This document shows positions 35,641 through 44,284 of a DNA stretch of 64,000 nucleotides, one piece after another; position 1 is the first letter of the stretch, and every line of letters begins with the position of its first letter. This DNA is from Planococcus ruber. Lineage in GTDB: Bacteria > Bacillota > Bacilli > Bacillales_A > Planococcaceae. The translations under genes were made by a program, and so were the position numbers. The notes under the pieces are model-generated. The model searched no databases. It was not told the DNA's origin and worked only from the letters and a program-made list of their open reading frames with translations. The stretch spans positions 1,385,395-1,449,394 of the forward strand of contig NZ_JALHAG010000001.1 in assembly GCF_022819085.1 (NCBI RefSeq), read 5' to 3'.

Positions 35641-36636
35641 TTGAGTGATATCTATTTTGAAACAGCTTACGGCCAGTTATACGAGAAAATTGAAAATGGC
35701 AAATGTGAAGTCTTTCATTATATAGGAGAAGAAGGGGAAGTTCGGCATCTGTATATCAAAAAGGAAATTCCATTTCGGTTGGAGGGTGAAGGTTACTATG
35801 ATTTGGTAACTCCCTACGGGTATGGCGGGCCGCTGATCATCCGAGTAAAAGAAGCGGGAAAAGCACGTCTTGTGGAGGCTTTTCAACGTGCCTTCCAGGA
35901 GCATTGCCTGGACCAGAACATCATTTGTGAGTTCGTCCGTTTCCATCCGATTTTAATGAATGCCGAGGATTTTTGCAATTGTTATGAGTTGACCCTGCAG
36001 CGCTATACGACCGGCACCAATTTACGGGATTTTGAAAACCCGATCCAAGCCGAGTTCTCGAAATCCAAACAGAAAAGCATTCAGAAGGCTTTAGCTGCCG
36101 GTGTAGAATACCGCATCACTCAAAACCCTTCGAGCTTGACAGGTTTTAAAGCGATTTATGAACGGACGATGGATCGGAAAGAAGCGGACGCCGTCTATTA
36201 TTTTGACGAGGCGTATTTTGACCAGCTGCTCCGGGACTTGGGCGAACACATTTTGCTTGTTGAAGTTCTCTACGATGGCCAAGTGATTGGAATGAGTTTG
36301 AATTTTGTCTATGGCAAGCTGATTCATACGCATTTGTCCGGAATGGATTTTGACTACCGCCATCTTTCTCCTGCCTTTGTTATGCGGTATGCACTGGCAT
36401 TATGGGCAAAAGAGCAGGGAACGGAACTGATCCACGAAGGCGGTGGAAAAGGCAAAGGTTTGGATGATCCTCTCTACTTGTTGAAAAAACAGTTCGGCAG
36501 GAATACGGATTTCCGCTATTATGTCAGCCGCAAAATTTGGAATCCGGAAATTTACCGCCGCTTATGCCGTATGCTGCACGTGGAAGAAACGGCCGAATCC
36601 TTTCCGGCCTATCGATTTGCCCCTACTACAAGTTAA
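35641..36636 (+). CDS. FemAB/GNAT-like acyltransferase paralogue A
   Basis: 331 residues from TTG 35641, eight bases after AAAAGAGG; the frame's earlier ATG at 35596 has no ribosome binding site. First of six related proteins in the window. Shared features: DIYFETAYGQLYEKIENG at the N-terminus, TPYGYGGP (about 61), VRFHP (about 101), EFSKSKQKSIQKALAAGVEY, YYFDEAYF (about 200), HTHLSG, and HEGGGKGKGLDDPLYLLKKQFG near the C-terminus. The C-terminal half resembles the Acetyltransf_6 (BioF2-like) fold used by FemAB aminoacyltransferases and polysaccharide-linked GNATs. No signal or membrane segment. The reaction, perhaps acyl or aminoacyl transfer to a wall or capsule precursor, is inferred. Confidence 0.75.
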   Translation: MSDIYFETAYGQLYEKIENGKCEVFHYIGEEGEVRHLYIKKEIPFRLEGEGYYDLVTPYGYGGPLIIRVKEAGKARLVEAFQRAFQEHCLDQNIICEFVRFHPILMNAEDFCNCYELTLQRYTTGTNLRDFENPIQAEFSKSKQKSIQKALAAGVEYRITQNPSSLTGFKAIYERTMDRKEADAVYYFDEAYFDQLLRDLGEHILLVEVLYDGQVIGMSLNFVYGKLIHTHLSGMDFDYRHLSPAFVMRYALALWAKEQGTELIHEGGGKGKGLDDPLYLLKKQFGRNTDFRYYVSRKIWNPEIYRRLCRMLHVEETAESFPAYRFAPTTS

Positions 36637-36650
36637 TCTGTCGTTCTTTT

Positions 36651-36677
36651 CCAGGCACTTTGTGTCTGGTTTTTTTA
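36651..36677 (+). terminator. Intrinsic terminator of paralogue A
   Basis: CCAGGCA (36651-36657) pairs with TGTCTGG (36663-36669), one wobble, followed by T run to 36677. Confidence 0.75.
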
Positions 36678-36719
36678 TTTTTATGAAAGCATTAAGAGAA
36701 AAATAATAATTAAATGAAA

Positions 36720-36748
36720 TTGACAACGCTTTCTTTTTTGCCTACAAT
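36720..36748 (+). promoter_or_regulatory. Sigma-A promoter with overlapping CcpA cre-like site
   Basis: TTGACA (36720-36725), 17-base spacer, TACAAT (36743-36748). TGACAACGCTTTCT (36721-36734) matches the cre consensus TGWNANCGNTNWCA except at the last base, so CcpA binding would block RNA polymerase. Confidence 0.75.
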
Positions 36749-36775
36749 TGATGAAAGATTCAATTAATGAAACAT

Positions 36776-36794
36776 CGTTCCTTATAGTGGAACG
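36776..36794. promoter_or_regulatory. IclR-type operator palindrome 1
   Basis: CGTTCC (36776-36781), TTATAGT, GGAACG (36789-36794), about 20 bases after the predicted transcription start. The arms match those at 39474 and 39524. Confidence 0.7.
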
Positions 36795-36820
36795 AAGCTG
36801 AAAATTTAGGAGGCGAAATA

Positions 36821-37645
36821 ATGGCTATTAAATATGGTTGTCATGGATCAACTTGGGAATTGGACTACGATAAAGAATCGGATTATTTCCCTGAAATAGC
36901 AGATGTAGTTGAATATGCGGGATTTCAGGGAGTGGACATTCAAGTCTCTTTACTGGGGAGATTTAAAGAGAATCCAAGTGCATTAAAAAAAGAACTAGAT
37001 CAGCGTGGCCTTCAATTGGCTGCTTTAACGATTCCGTTTAGTTGGTTGGAACCGCAAGAAACAGATGATGAAAAAGAATTGGCCGATTATTATATCGAAT
37101 ACATAAAGCATTTTCCTAATGCCTTATTAAATGTGGCGCCAAGAACAGGAAACTTGAGGGAAAACTTAGTGGCGCGGCAGCAAAACATCATTCGTTGTGC
37201 AAATCAGTTAGCTAAGAGAGCGCATGAACAAGGAGTGCTTTGTTCGTTTCACCCAAATTCACCAGCAGGCTCTGTATTCCGTTTAAAGGAAGATTATGAA
37301 ATTCTATTTGAAGGGCTGGATACTAATTATATTGGCTATACGCCTGATGCCGGACATATTGTATTCGGCGGGATGGATGCATTGGAAATTTTTAAAAAGT
37401 ATTTGCCTTTCATCAAGCATGTCCATTTCAAAGATGCTGCTAAAGATTTTCAATGGAAAAAGATGGGGACTGGGGACATTGATTTTCCGGCCATTGTCCA
37501 ACTGCTAACGGATTCGGAATATGACGGCTGGATCATGGTTGAAGAAGAAACTGAAGAATCTACTGCAAACCCGAAACAGGCAGTAGTCGATATTAGCAAA
37601 TACGTAAAGTCGAATCTAAAACCGATAAGCCGAGGAGAGAAATAA
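36821..37645 (+). CDS. Sugar phosphate isomerase/epimerase, TIM barrel (AP endonuclease 2 family)
   Basis: 274 residues, ATG 36821 after TTAGGAGGCG. Xylose-isomerase-like TIM barrel with metal/acid residues expected in SFHPNSPAG (about 145), YTPDAGH (about 176), HVHFKDA (about 202) and the final Glu of IMVEEETEE (about 244). It resembles IolE/IolI and 2-keto sugar epimerases. First gene of the sugar-acid region, directly behind the cre/operator promoter. Substrate unknown; probably a keto-sugar or inosose-like compound feeding the downstream pathway. Confidence 0.8.
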   Translation: MAIKYGCHGSTWELDYDKESDYFPEIADVVEYAGFQGVDIQVSLLGRFKENPSALKKELDQRGLQLAALTIPFSWLEPQETDDEKELADYYIEYIKHFPNALLNVAPRTGNLRENLVARQQNIIRCANQLAKRAHEQGVLCSFHPNSPAGSVFRLKEDYEILFEGLDTNYIGYTPDAGHIVFGGMDALEIFKKYLPFIKHVHFKDAAKDFQWKKMGTGDIDFPAIVQLLTDSEYDGWIMVEEETEESTANPKQAVVDISKYVKSNLKPISRGEK

Positions 37646-37646
37646 T

Positions 37647-38549
37647 ATGGAAAAGTCGATGAATTTTTTGCCAACCATTCTTATGCCAGAAATTTATCGC
37701 CCATTTACTGGAGATGAAAGTTTTTTCGTTTCAAAAATCGAGGAGATTGCAGAAGAAGGTTTCTATCGAGGAATTGAAATTGCAAGCATTCATGATAAAG
37801 AAAAAAGAAAGCAAATTCGTGAAGTCACTTCTGCTTCACAATTAATTGTTACGCAATGGATGACGGCTATTATTACGGAGCAAGGATTGAACTTATCTGC
37901 TGTTGATGAAAAAGAAAGACAGTATGCGGTGGAAGAAATCATAAAAAATATTGAATGGGCTAATGAAGCGGGAGCCTCAAATATCGCATTGGTAACTGGA
38001 CCGGATCCAGGAGAGGAACTGCGAAAAAAGGCAGGAGAAAACTTGATAAAAAGCCTTTCATCAATTTGTGCAGAAGCGAAATCTTATGGCTTAGAAGTGC
38101 TTGTAGAACCTTTGGACCGGCATGCCCATAAAAAAATGTTTCTTGGCCCTACAGAAGACACTTATAATATTTTATCAACTGTTAAAAAAAATCATCCCAA
38201 TATTGGCTACGCATTTGATACGGCCCACGCCGCATTAAATGAAGAAGAAATTGAAACAGCAATTGAGTTGGCTGGTCCGCTTATTAACCAGTTGCATCTA
38301 TCGAATGCTGTTTTAAATCCGGTAGATCCACTTTATGGAGATCATCATATTCCTTTAGGGGCACCTGGTTTTTTAACTTATGAACGAGCTGTAAGCATTC
38401 TCGAAAAAGTAAAAATGCAGGGGCTTTTTGCTGCAAAGCCATTTCGGATTTCTATAGAAGTACGGACAAACGAGAATGAAAATGCCCATTCTACCGAGCT
38501 GCAAGCTAAACAATTTTTAAAGAGGTTACTTACCGAAACAAACGGATAG
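37647..38549 (+). CDS. Sugar phosphate isomerase/epimerase-like TIM barrel protein
   Basis: 300 residues, ATG 37647, one base after the previous stop, with CGAGGAGAG as ribosome binding site. Barrel features include VLVEPLDRHAHKK (about 150, metal-binding Glu), IGYAFDTAHAAL (about 190), QLHLSNAV (about 215) and a C-terminal ISIEVRTNE. It is a distant relative of the preceding protein, so the pair may do successive or alternative epimerisations. Substrate unknown. Confidence 0.75.
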   Translation: MEKSMNFLPTILMPEIYRPFTGDESFFVSKIEEIAEEGFYRGIEIASIHDKEKRKQIREVTSASQLIVTQWMTAIITEQGLNLSAVDEKERQYAVEEIIKNIEWANEAGASNIALVTGPDPGEELRKKAGENLIKSLSSICAEAKSYGLEVLVEPLDRHAHKKMFLGPTEDTYNILSTVKKNHPNIGYAFDTAHAALNEEEIETAIELAGPLINQLHLSNAVLNPVDPLYGDHHIPLGAPGFLTYERAVSILEKVKMQGLFAAKPFRISIEVRTNENENAHSTELQAKQFLKRLLTETNG

Positions 38550-38636
38550 AGTTTATTGTATGAATTTAGGAGGCTATCCTATAGAATTTAGGAAGAATCT
38601 TTATTAGATGATTGTTATATTGCAGGAGGAAAATAT

Positions 38637-39401
38637 ATGAAAAAAGATGCAATTACCGTTCAGTCTGTTGACCGGGCTTTACAAATTATTGAGATTTTGC
38701 AGCAAATTCCACAAGGGCTCGGGGTAACTGAATTATCACATCGCCTGGACGTTTCTAAGAGTACAGCACACCGTTTGTTAATGTCTTTATACAACAAAGG
38801 GTTTGTCCAACAAGATCATCAGACGGAAAAGTATATGCTTGGCTTGAAGTTTATTGAGGTCGGGCAAGTGGTCACGGATAATTTGGATATTCGAAAACTT
38901 GCTTCTCCGTATTTGCATCAATTGACTGAAATCACAGGAGAAACTGCCCATTTGGCAATTATGGACAAATACGAAATCGTTTATATTGATAAGTTGGAAA
39001 GCAACGCGACAATACGCATGTTTTCAAATATTGGCAAGAGAGCCCCGATTCATTGTACGGGGATCGGCAAATCCATTTTTGCTTTTCTGCCTGATGAGAA
39101 AATCGAAGAAGTTATCAATGAAGCCGGCCTTCGCCAATTTACGGAAAAGACTTTAACGACCAAAGAAAAAATGTTAGAAAATATTCAACTGATTCGCAAA
39201 AGAGGCTACTCGATTGATGACGAAGAACATGAGGCGGGCATTAAATGCGCTGCAGCACCAATATTTAACCATCATGGAGAAGTGATTGCCGGAATTAGTG
39301 TGGCTGGTCCGATCATGAGGGTAACAGAAGAAAAATTAGAGATGATGGCTAGAGAAGTACTGCGCGTTTCTAATGAACTTTCAAAATTATTAGGGGCATA
39401 A
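38637..39401 (+). CDS. IclR family regulator of the sugar-acid genes (KdgR-like)
   Basis: 254 residues, ATG 38637 after GCAGGAGG. Winged helix-turn-helix at about 5-65 (ALQIIEILQQIPQGLGVTELSHRLDVSKSTAHRL, quoted in part: DVSKSTAHRL) and IclR effector domain at 80-250 with HEAGIKCAAAPIF and GISVAGPIMR. It sits between two promoter regions that carry GTTCC...GGAAC palindromes, so it most likely binds these as a repressor released by a keto-deoxy sugar acid. The binding-site assignment is inference. Confidence 0.87.
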   Translation: MKKDAITVQSVDRALQIIEILQQIPQGLGVTELSHRLDVSKSTAHRLLMSLYNKGFVQQDHQTEKYMLGLKFIEVGQVVTDNLDIRKLASPYLHQLTEITGETAHLAIMDKYEIVYIDKLESNATIRMFSNIGKRAPIHCTGIGKSIFAFLPDEKIEEVINEAGLRQFTEKTLTTKEKMLENIQLIRKRGYSIDDEEHEAGIKCAAAPIFNHHGEVIAGISVAGPIMRVTEEKLEMMAREVLRVSNELSKLLGA

Positions 39402-39420
39402 AGAAAATTCAAAATATTCA

Positions 39421-39449
39421 TTGACAGCGCTTTCTTTATTAAATATACT
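39421..39449 (+). promoter_or_regulatory. Sigma-A promoter with overlapping cre-like site (aldolase operon)
   Basis: TTGACA (39421-39426), 17-base spacer, TATACT (39444-39449). TGACAGCGCTTTCT (39422-39435) is a cre-like site over the -35. Nearly the same layout and bases as the promoter at 36720. Confidence 0.8.
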
Positions 39450-39473
39450 GAAAAAGAATCTACTAAACAAAAC

Positions 39474-39496
39474 GGCGTTCCTTAGTAAGGAACGCC
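39474..39496. promoter_or_regulatory. IclR-type operator palindrome 2
   Basis: Perfect 11-bp arms GGCGTTCCTTA (39474-39484) and TAAGGAACGCC (39486-39496) around a single G, about 25 bases after the -10 box. Confidence 0.8.
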
Positions 39497-39523
39497 AAAA
39501 ATAAAAATTATTTGTGAAACGAA

Positions 39524-39540
39524 GTTCCTTATTAAGGAAC
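39524..39540. promoter_or_regulatory. IclR-type operator palindrome 3
   Basis: Perfect 8-bp arms GTTCCTTA (39524-39531) and TAAGGAAC (39533-39540) around T. Its centre is 47 bases from that of palindrome 2, which would allow cooperative binding of two dimers. Confidence 0.8.
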
Positions 39541-39554
39541 AAAGGGGGCAGGAA

Positions 39555-40202
39555 ATGATAAATGTGATCAGCCAAGTCAACAAGCATAAAATTGTAGCCA
39601 TTATCCGGACAGATTCAATTAATGAATTGGAACAAACAGTCCAAAGTTTGTATCGAGGAGGCATACGGATTGTTGAAATAACATTGAACACACCCGGAGC
39701 GCTAGAAGGAATCACTTCACTTCAAGGAAAGTATCCTGACTTGGCCATTGGAGCCGGAACAGTTTTGGATCCTGAAAGTGCCCGTCAGGCCATACTGGCC
39801 GGAGCCACTTTTTTACTAGCTCCAACTTTGAAAGAAAGTTCAATTGCAATGGCCAATCGATATAACACTTTTATCGTGCCCGGAGTTTTAACACCAACAG
39901 AAGCATTAACAGCCTATGAATATGGTGCTCGCATGATTAAAATCTTTCCTGCTAGATCAGTTGGATCTAAATATATCACCGATCTCAAAGGGCCTTTATC
40001 ACATCTTGATATTATGGCTGTTGGTGGAATTTCTCTTGAAAATGCAGAAGAGTTTTTGGAAGCTGGCAGTTCCGCTTTAGGTATCGGCAGCGCTCTCGTT
40101 GATAATAAGTTAGTTAAACAAGGAGATTTTGATGAAATTGAGAAACGTGCTAGAGAATTTGTCGAGTTAGCCAATCGATTTGAATTGTCTAAGAAATTAT
40201 AA
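39555..40202 (+). CDS. KDPG/KDPGal aldolase (2-dehydro-3-deoxy-6-phosphogluconate/galactonate aldolase)
   Basis: 215 residues, ATG 39555 after AAAGGGGGCAGG. Class I aldolase features: VEITLNTPGA (Glu about 41), GAGTVLDPESA (about 69), FIVPGVLTP, and the Schiff-base lysine in ARMIKIFPA (about 135); GGISLENAEEFLEAG follows. It splits 2-keto-3-deoxy-6-phospho sugar acids into pyruvate and glyceraldehyde 3-phosphate. With a DgoK-type kinase and DgoD dehydratase in the region, 2-keto-3-deoxy-6-phosphogalactonate is the likely substrate. Confidence 0.9.
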   Translation: MINVISQVNKHKIVAIIRTDSINELEQTVQSLYRGGIRIVEITLNTPGALEGITSLQGKYPDLAIGAGTVLDPESARQAILAGATFLLAPTLKESSIAMANRYNTFIVPGVLTPTEALTAYEYGARMIKIFPARSVGSKYITDLKGPLSHLDIMAVGGISLENAEEFLEAGSSALGIGSALVDNKLVKQGDFDEIEKRAREFVELANRFELSKKL

Positions 40203-40217
40203 AAAGTGGTGGATTTG

Positions 40218-41240
40218 ATGAAAACGATATTAATAGATTCAGGGACAACGAATTCACGGCTTCGTCTCGTAGATAGAGGCAGCAGTGAAATCTTAGATCA
40301 ACTAAAAATAAATATCGGCGTAAGAAACACGGCAATAGATGGCCATAATGAACAGTTAAAGAGTGGCTTGAAAGATGCTATTGAAAAAATTCTGGAAAGA
40401 AATTCGCTGGCGTCGAAAGATATTCGGTACATGGTTGCTTCGGGAATGATTACTTCTGATTTAGGCGTCCATGAGGTTCCTCACATTACCAGTCCGGCCA
40501 GCTTCGATGATTTTGCCCGAAAATCCGTAGTTATCAAACTTGAGGAATTCCTCTCGATTCCTTGTATTTTCGTACCGGGAATGAAGAATAATACTGAGGA
40601 TATTTCAGACTCTCTGGCATTTATCAATGACTATGATGTGATGAGGGGAGAAGAAGTTGAAACAATCGGCTTATTAAAACAGATTGAGGTCCAAGGGAAT
40701 GGGATTATGGTTTTGCCGGGTTCCCACACAAAATACGTCGCAGTCGATAACCAAAAAAATCTGCAGTCGTGCCTTTCGACTCTAGGAGGAGAAATTCTTC
40801 ACGCTATCCAGAAAGAGACAATTTTATCAAAGTCTCTTACAACTAGCCTTGTGGAGGAAATTGATATAGAAATGTTAGAAAAAGGATACGAAGCATCAAA
40901 AAAATATGGATTTACAAGAAGTTTCTATCATATTCGGCTATTACAGATGTTTTCAACTTTAAATGAGAATCAGCGTGCTAATTATTTTGTCGGAGCTGTC
41001 ATTCACGACGATATTAAAGCCCTGATGCAGACAACTGAACACAATGAAGTGGATTGGGTTATCGTCGGGGGGTCAGATCCTTTGCGAAAAATGTTTGTGC
41101 ATTTATTAAAGTATTTAGGAAATGGTTGGCGCATTATCGAAGCAAATGATCAGCAGGTGGCTGCTTCTATGGTCTTCGGAGCACAAGAAGTCGCATCAGT
41201 TTATCTGACAGGCAATGAACTGAATGTAAGCGATTACTAA
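40218..41240 (+). CDS. dgoK: 2-keto-3-deoxygalactonokinase
   Basis: 340 residues from ATG 40218 after AGTGGTGG. The ASKHA phosphate loop IDSGTTNSRLRLV (about 5-17), ASGMITSDLG (about 76), MRGEEVETIG (about 144) and LPGSHTKYV (about 170) are DgoK hallmarks. It phosphorylates 2-keto-3-deoxygalactonate at C6 for the aldolase encoded just upstream. Fifteen bases separate the two genes. Confidence 0.88.
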   Translation: MKTILIDSGTTNSRLRLVDRGSSEILDQLKINIGVRNTAIDGHNEQLKSGLKDAIEKILERNSLASKDIRYMVASGMITSDLGVHEVPHITSPASFDDFARKSVVIKLEEFLSIPCIFVPGMKNNTEDISDSLAFINDYDVMRGEEVETIGLLKQIEVQGNGIMVLPGSHTKYVAVDNQKNLQSCLSTLGGEILHAIQKETILSKSLTTSLVEEIDIEMLEKGYEASKKYGFTRSFYHIRLLQMFSTLNENQRANYFVGAVIHDDIKALMQTTEHNEVDWVIVGGSDPLRKMFVHLLKYLGNGWRIIEANDQQVAASMVFGAQEVASVYLTGNELNVSDY

Positions 41241-41258
41241 AACAAAACAGGGGGTTCT

Positions 41259-42242
41259 ATGATGAAGAAATTTTTGAGTGCAGTGACATTATCCGTGTTG
41301 GCATTAACTATTGGGGGATGCGGAGCAAGTTCGGGAGCGAGTTCAGACGACGCTTCTAATTTCCCAGAGAAATCTATTGAAATTATTGTTCCAGCAGCTG
41401 CTGGAGGCGGGACGGATGCCACTGCTCGTGCGCTGGCAAATGAAGCGGAAGACGTGTTTGGACAATCCATCGGTGTATTAAATAAGACAGGCGGAAGCGG
41501 TTCAGTCGGCATGTCTGAAGGTGCCAATGCAAAAGCTGATGGCTATAAAGTGACGATGGTTTTCGTTGAGTTGACGATGTTTAAACACCTAGGTTTATCG
41601 CCGCTGACTTATGACCAGTTTAAGCCGATTGGAATGATTAACTTCGATCCAGCAGCTTTAACTGTAGCAGCAGATGCTCCATACGATACGCTTGAAGAAT
41701 TTATCGCTTATGCGAAAGATCATCCGGGCGAAGTGAGTGTCGGCAACTCAGGAACAGGATCGATTTGGCATATTGCTGCAGCGAGCCTTGAAAAAGCGGC
41801 AGGAATTAAAGTCAACCACGTGCCTCACGAAGGTGCAGCTCCAGCAGTAACGGCTCTAGTAGGCGGCCATATTGATGCAGTTACTGTCAGCCCGGCAGAA
41901 GTTAAAACACAGCTTGAAGCTGGAAATGTGAAAACTCTTGCGGTAATGGCAGACACAAGATCCGATATTATCCCGGATGTTCCGACATTCGCTGAAGCGG
42001 GAGTTGAAATCAATCCAACAGGTACTTGGAGAGGATTGACTGTTCCAAAAGATACGCCGGATGATGTGGTAGCGAAGCTTGAAGAAGGTTTCATGAAAGC
42101 TGCAGAAGATGAAGATTTTGCAGAATTCATGAAAACGAACGGCTTAGGAATTGAATTGAAAAGTTCTGAAGAATTTGAAGCTTACATGAAGCAGAATGAA
42201 CAGGATTTCGGTGAAATCATCGGTGAATTAGGGCTTAACTAA
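41259..42242 (+). CDS. Tripartite tricarboxylate transporter substrate-binding protein (TctC family)
   Basis: 327 residues; ATG 41259 or ATG 41262, after CAGGGGG. Lipoprotein signal with lipobox TIGGC (Cys about 22). The TctC/Bug fold is clear from EIIVPAAAGGGTDATARALA (about 45), GNSGTGSIWHIAAASLE (about 166), VPHEGAAPAVTALVGGHIDAVTVSP and RSDIIPDVPTFAEAG. It binds a carboxylate outside the cell. In this operon the ligand is probably a sugar acid such as galactonate rather than citrate. Confidence 0.9.
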   Translation: MMKKFLSAVTLSVLALTIGGCGASSGASSDDASNFPEKSIEIIVPAAAGGGTDATARALANEAEDVFGQSIGVLNKTGGSGSVGMSEGANAKADGYKVTMVFVELTMFKHLGLSPLTYDQFKPIGMINFDPAALTVAADAPYDTLEEFIAYAKDHPGEVSVGNSGTGSIWHIAAASLEKAAGIKVNHVPHEGAAPAVTALVGGHIDAVTVSPAEVKTQLEAGNVKTLAVMADTRSDIIPDVPTFAEAGVEINPTGTWRGLTVPKDTPDDVVAKLEEGFMKAAEDEDFAEFMKTNGLGIELKSSEEFEAYMKQNEQDFGEIIGELGLN

Positions 42243-42288
42243 AATCCGCTGAAAAATTTAAAGAACATTACCCAGACGATTGTCATGA

Positions 42289-42320
42289 AAGGGGCTTGAC
42301 ATTTGTCAAGCCCCTTCTTT
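42289..42320 (+). terminator. Intercistronic hairpin between tctC- and tctB-like genes
   Basis: Perfect 12-bp arms AAGGGGCTTGAC (42289-42300) and GTCAAGCCCCTT (42305-42316), 4-base loop, then CTTT. A partial terminator or mRNA stabiliser that would favour the binding protein. Confidence 0.7.
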
Positions 42321-42334
42321 AAGGAGTGAAATGC

Positions 42335-42778
42335 GTGAAGAAACCCAATTACATTAGTGGACTGATCATCATCATTATTGCTGGCTTTTTCTATTCGTTA
42401 ACTTTCAATTTTCCAAAATTGGAAAACCAATTAATCGGCGCAGAATTTATGCCGCGTGTATATTCCGTTATGTTGATTATTTTAGGTTCCATTCTTCTGA
42501 TTCAGACATTTCGTAACAAGGAAGAATCGGATGAACAAGAGAATACAATGAAATATTCAATCGGAGCCATGTTGTTTGTTATTTTGTATGTTGTTGTCAT
42601 TCCATATATCGGATTTTATATCTCGACTTTTTTGCTGGTGTTAGGATTATTGCTGTTCTCTAAAGTTAAGAACAAAATCCTGCTTATTACGATACCGGTT
42701 GGAACCAGTCTCTTCATTTTCGTTTTCTTCCAGATTCTGCTGAAAGTATCGATACCGATGGGTACGTTATTTTCTTAA
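42335..42778 (+). CDS. Tripartite tricarboxylate transporter small membrane subunit (TctB family)
   Basis: 147 residues from GTG 42335, eight bases after AAGGAG; GTG 42326 in frame lies in that site. Four membrane helices, with the family's N-terminal ISGLIIIIIAGFFYSLTFNFP and a middle polar loop. Small subunit of the TctABC symporter, between the binding protein and the large subunit as is usual. Confidence 0.85.
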   Translation: MKKPNYISGLIIIIIAGFFYSLTFNFPKLENQLIGAEFMPRVYSVMLIILGSILLIQTFRNKEESDEQENTMKYSIGAMLFVILYVVVIPYIGFYISTFLLVLGLLLFSKVKNKILLITIPVGTSLFIFVFFQILLKVSIPMGTLFS

Positions 42779-42793
42779 TTAGGGGTGAATAGT

Positions 42794-44284
42794 TTGGACT
42801 TATTATTAGAAGGTTTAACAGGTGTATTTCAATTAAATGTACTGCTCATCCTTTTAATGGGCATTATTGCTGGTATCACAATTGGATCACTTCCAGGGCT
42901 GACAGCTACGATGGGAGTGGCGCTGATTTTGCCAGTCACTTTTGGAATGGAGCCGGTTACCGGAATTCTCTTATTGATTGGAGTCTATTTCGGAGCCGTA
43001 TACGGCGGGTCCATCACAGCCATTCTGATCAACACGCCAGGAACTCCATCTTCTGCTGCTACTGCAATAGATGGCTATGCGATGTCAAAGAAAGGTTTAG
43101 CGCATAAAGCATTAACCGTATCAACAGTTTCTTCGGCTATTGGCGGTATATTAAGTGTCATTGTTTTAATTTTTATCGCACCGCAGCTGGCTACGTTCGC
43201 TTTGAAATTCAGTGCTCCGGAAACATTTGCATTGGCAGTCTTCGGAATTTCCATTATTTCAAGCATTGCTGGTAAGTCTATGGTCAAAGGCCTGATTGCA
43301 GGTTTTATCGGATTATTAATTGCCACTATCGGTATCGATCCAATTGGTGGCTTCCCACGTTTTACTTTTGACAATGTCAATCTCTCAAGCGGTATTAATT
43401 TGATACCAGTAATGATTGGGCTGTTCGCTGCTTCGGAAGCTTTCAGGGCGATGGGGAGTATTTTCTCGACACGAAAACTTACAATTGTAGTTGAGAAAGT
43501 AAAGTTGAAATGGATTGAATTTAAAATTTTAATTGGTACAATCCTTCGTTCAGGGGCTATCGGAACATTTATCGGAATGATTCCAGGAGCGGGCGGAGAC
43601 ATTGCCGCTTTTGTTGCCTATAACGAAGCAAAACGTTTTTCGAAAAATAAAGACGGCTTCGGCAAAGGGGAAATGAAAGGTGTGGCAGCTCCAGAAGCAG
43701 CAAATAATGGTGTGACTGGCGGCGCAATGATTCCTTTGCTGACTTTGGGCATTCCAGGTGATGCCGTTACCGCAGTTCTATTAGGTGCTTTAATGGTACA
43801 AGGAATTCAGCCGGGTCCGATGTTGTTCGAAAATAACGGTCCGATCGTCTATACATTATTTGTCGGGATGTTGGTTGCAAATTTAATGATTCTGATTGTC
43901 GGGTTATTTGGAATCCGGCTTTTCACAAAAATATTACTGGTGCCAACCACTGTATTAACACCGATTATTTTAGTGCTTTGTGTAGTTGGAGCGTATTCTC
44001 TTGGAAATAATTATTTTGATGTTCTCGTCATGTTGATTTCAGGAATTGCGGGATACTTCTTAATGCGCTACGGCTTCCCTGCCTCTCCAATAATTTTAGG
44101 GATTATACTGGGGCCATTAATGGAGAGTAATTTCAGAAGGGCTTTAGTAATGTCTCAAGGAAGCTTTGACATCTTTATCACTAGACCTATTACAGTGGTC
44201 TTGCTCATCTTGGCGGTTATAACATTATTTTCTCCGCTGTTGACTAGAAAAGTGAAAAAACCGACGACGGAAGGAGAATCATAA
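42794..44284 (+). CDS. Tripartite tricarboxylate transporter large permease (TctA family)
   Basis: 496 residues from TTG 42794, six bases after AGGGGTG. About 11-12 membrane helices. TctA signatures: GITIGSLPGLTATMGVALILP (about 28-48, in part GSLPGLTATMG), YGGSITAILINTPGTPSS (about 73) and GMIPGAGGDIAAFVAYNEAKR (about 260). It moves the substrate by cation symport. The stop abuts the dehydratase start. Confidence 0.92.
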   Translation: MDLLLEGLTGVFQLNVLLILLMGIIAGITIGSLPGLTATMGVALILPVTFGMEPVTGILLLIGVYFGAVYGGSITAILINTPGTPSSAATAIDGYAMSKKGLAHKALTVSTVSSAIGGILSVIVLIFIAPQLATFALKFSAPETFALAVFGISIISSIAGKSMVKGLIAGFIGLLIATIGIDPIGGFPRFTFDNVNLSSGINLIPVMIGLFAASEAFRAMGSIFSTRKLTIVVEKVKLKWIEFKILIGTILRSGAIGTFIGMIPGAGGDIAAFVAYNEAKRFSKNKDGFGKGEMKGVAAPEAANNGVTGGAMIPLLTLGIPGDAVTAVLLGALMVQGIQPGPMLFENNGPIVYTLFVGMLVANLMILIVGLFGIRLFTKILLVPTTVLTPIILVLCVVGAYSLGNNYFDVLVMLISGIAGYFLMRYGFPASPIILGIILGPLMESNFRRALVMSQGSFDIFITRPITVVLLILAVITLFSPLLTRKVKKPTTEGES

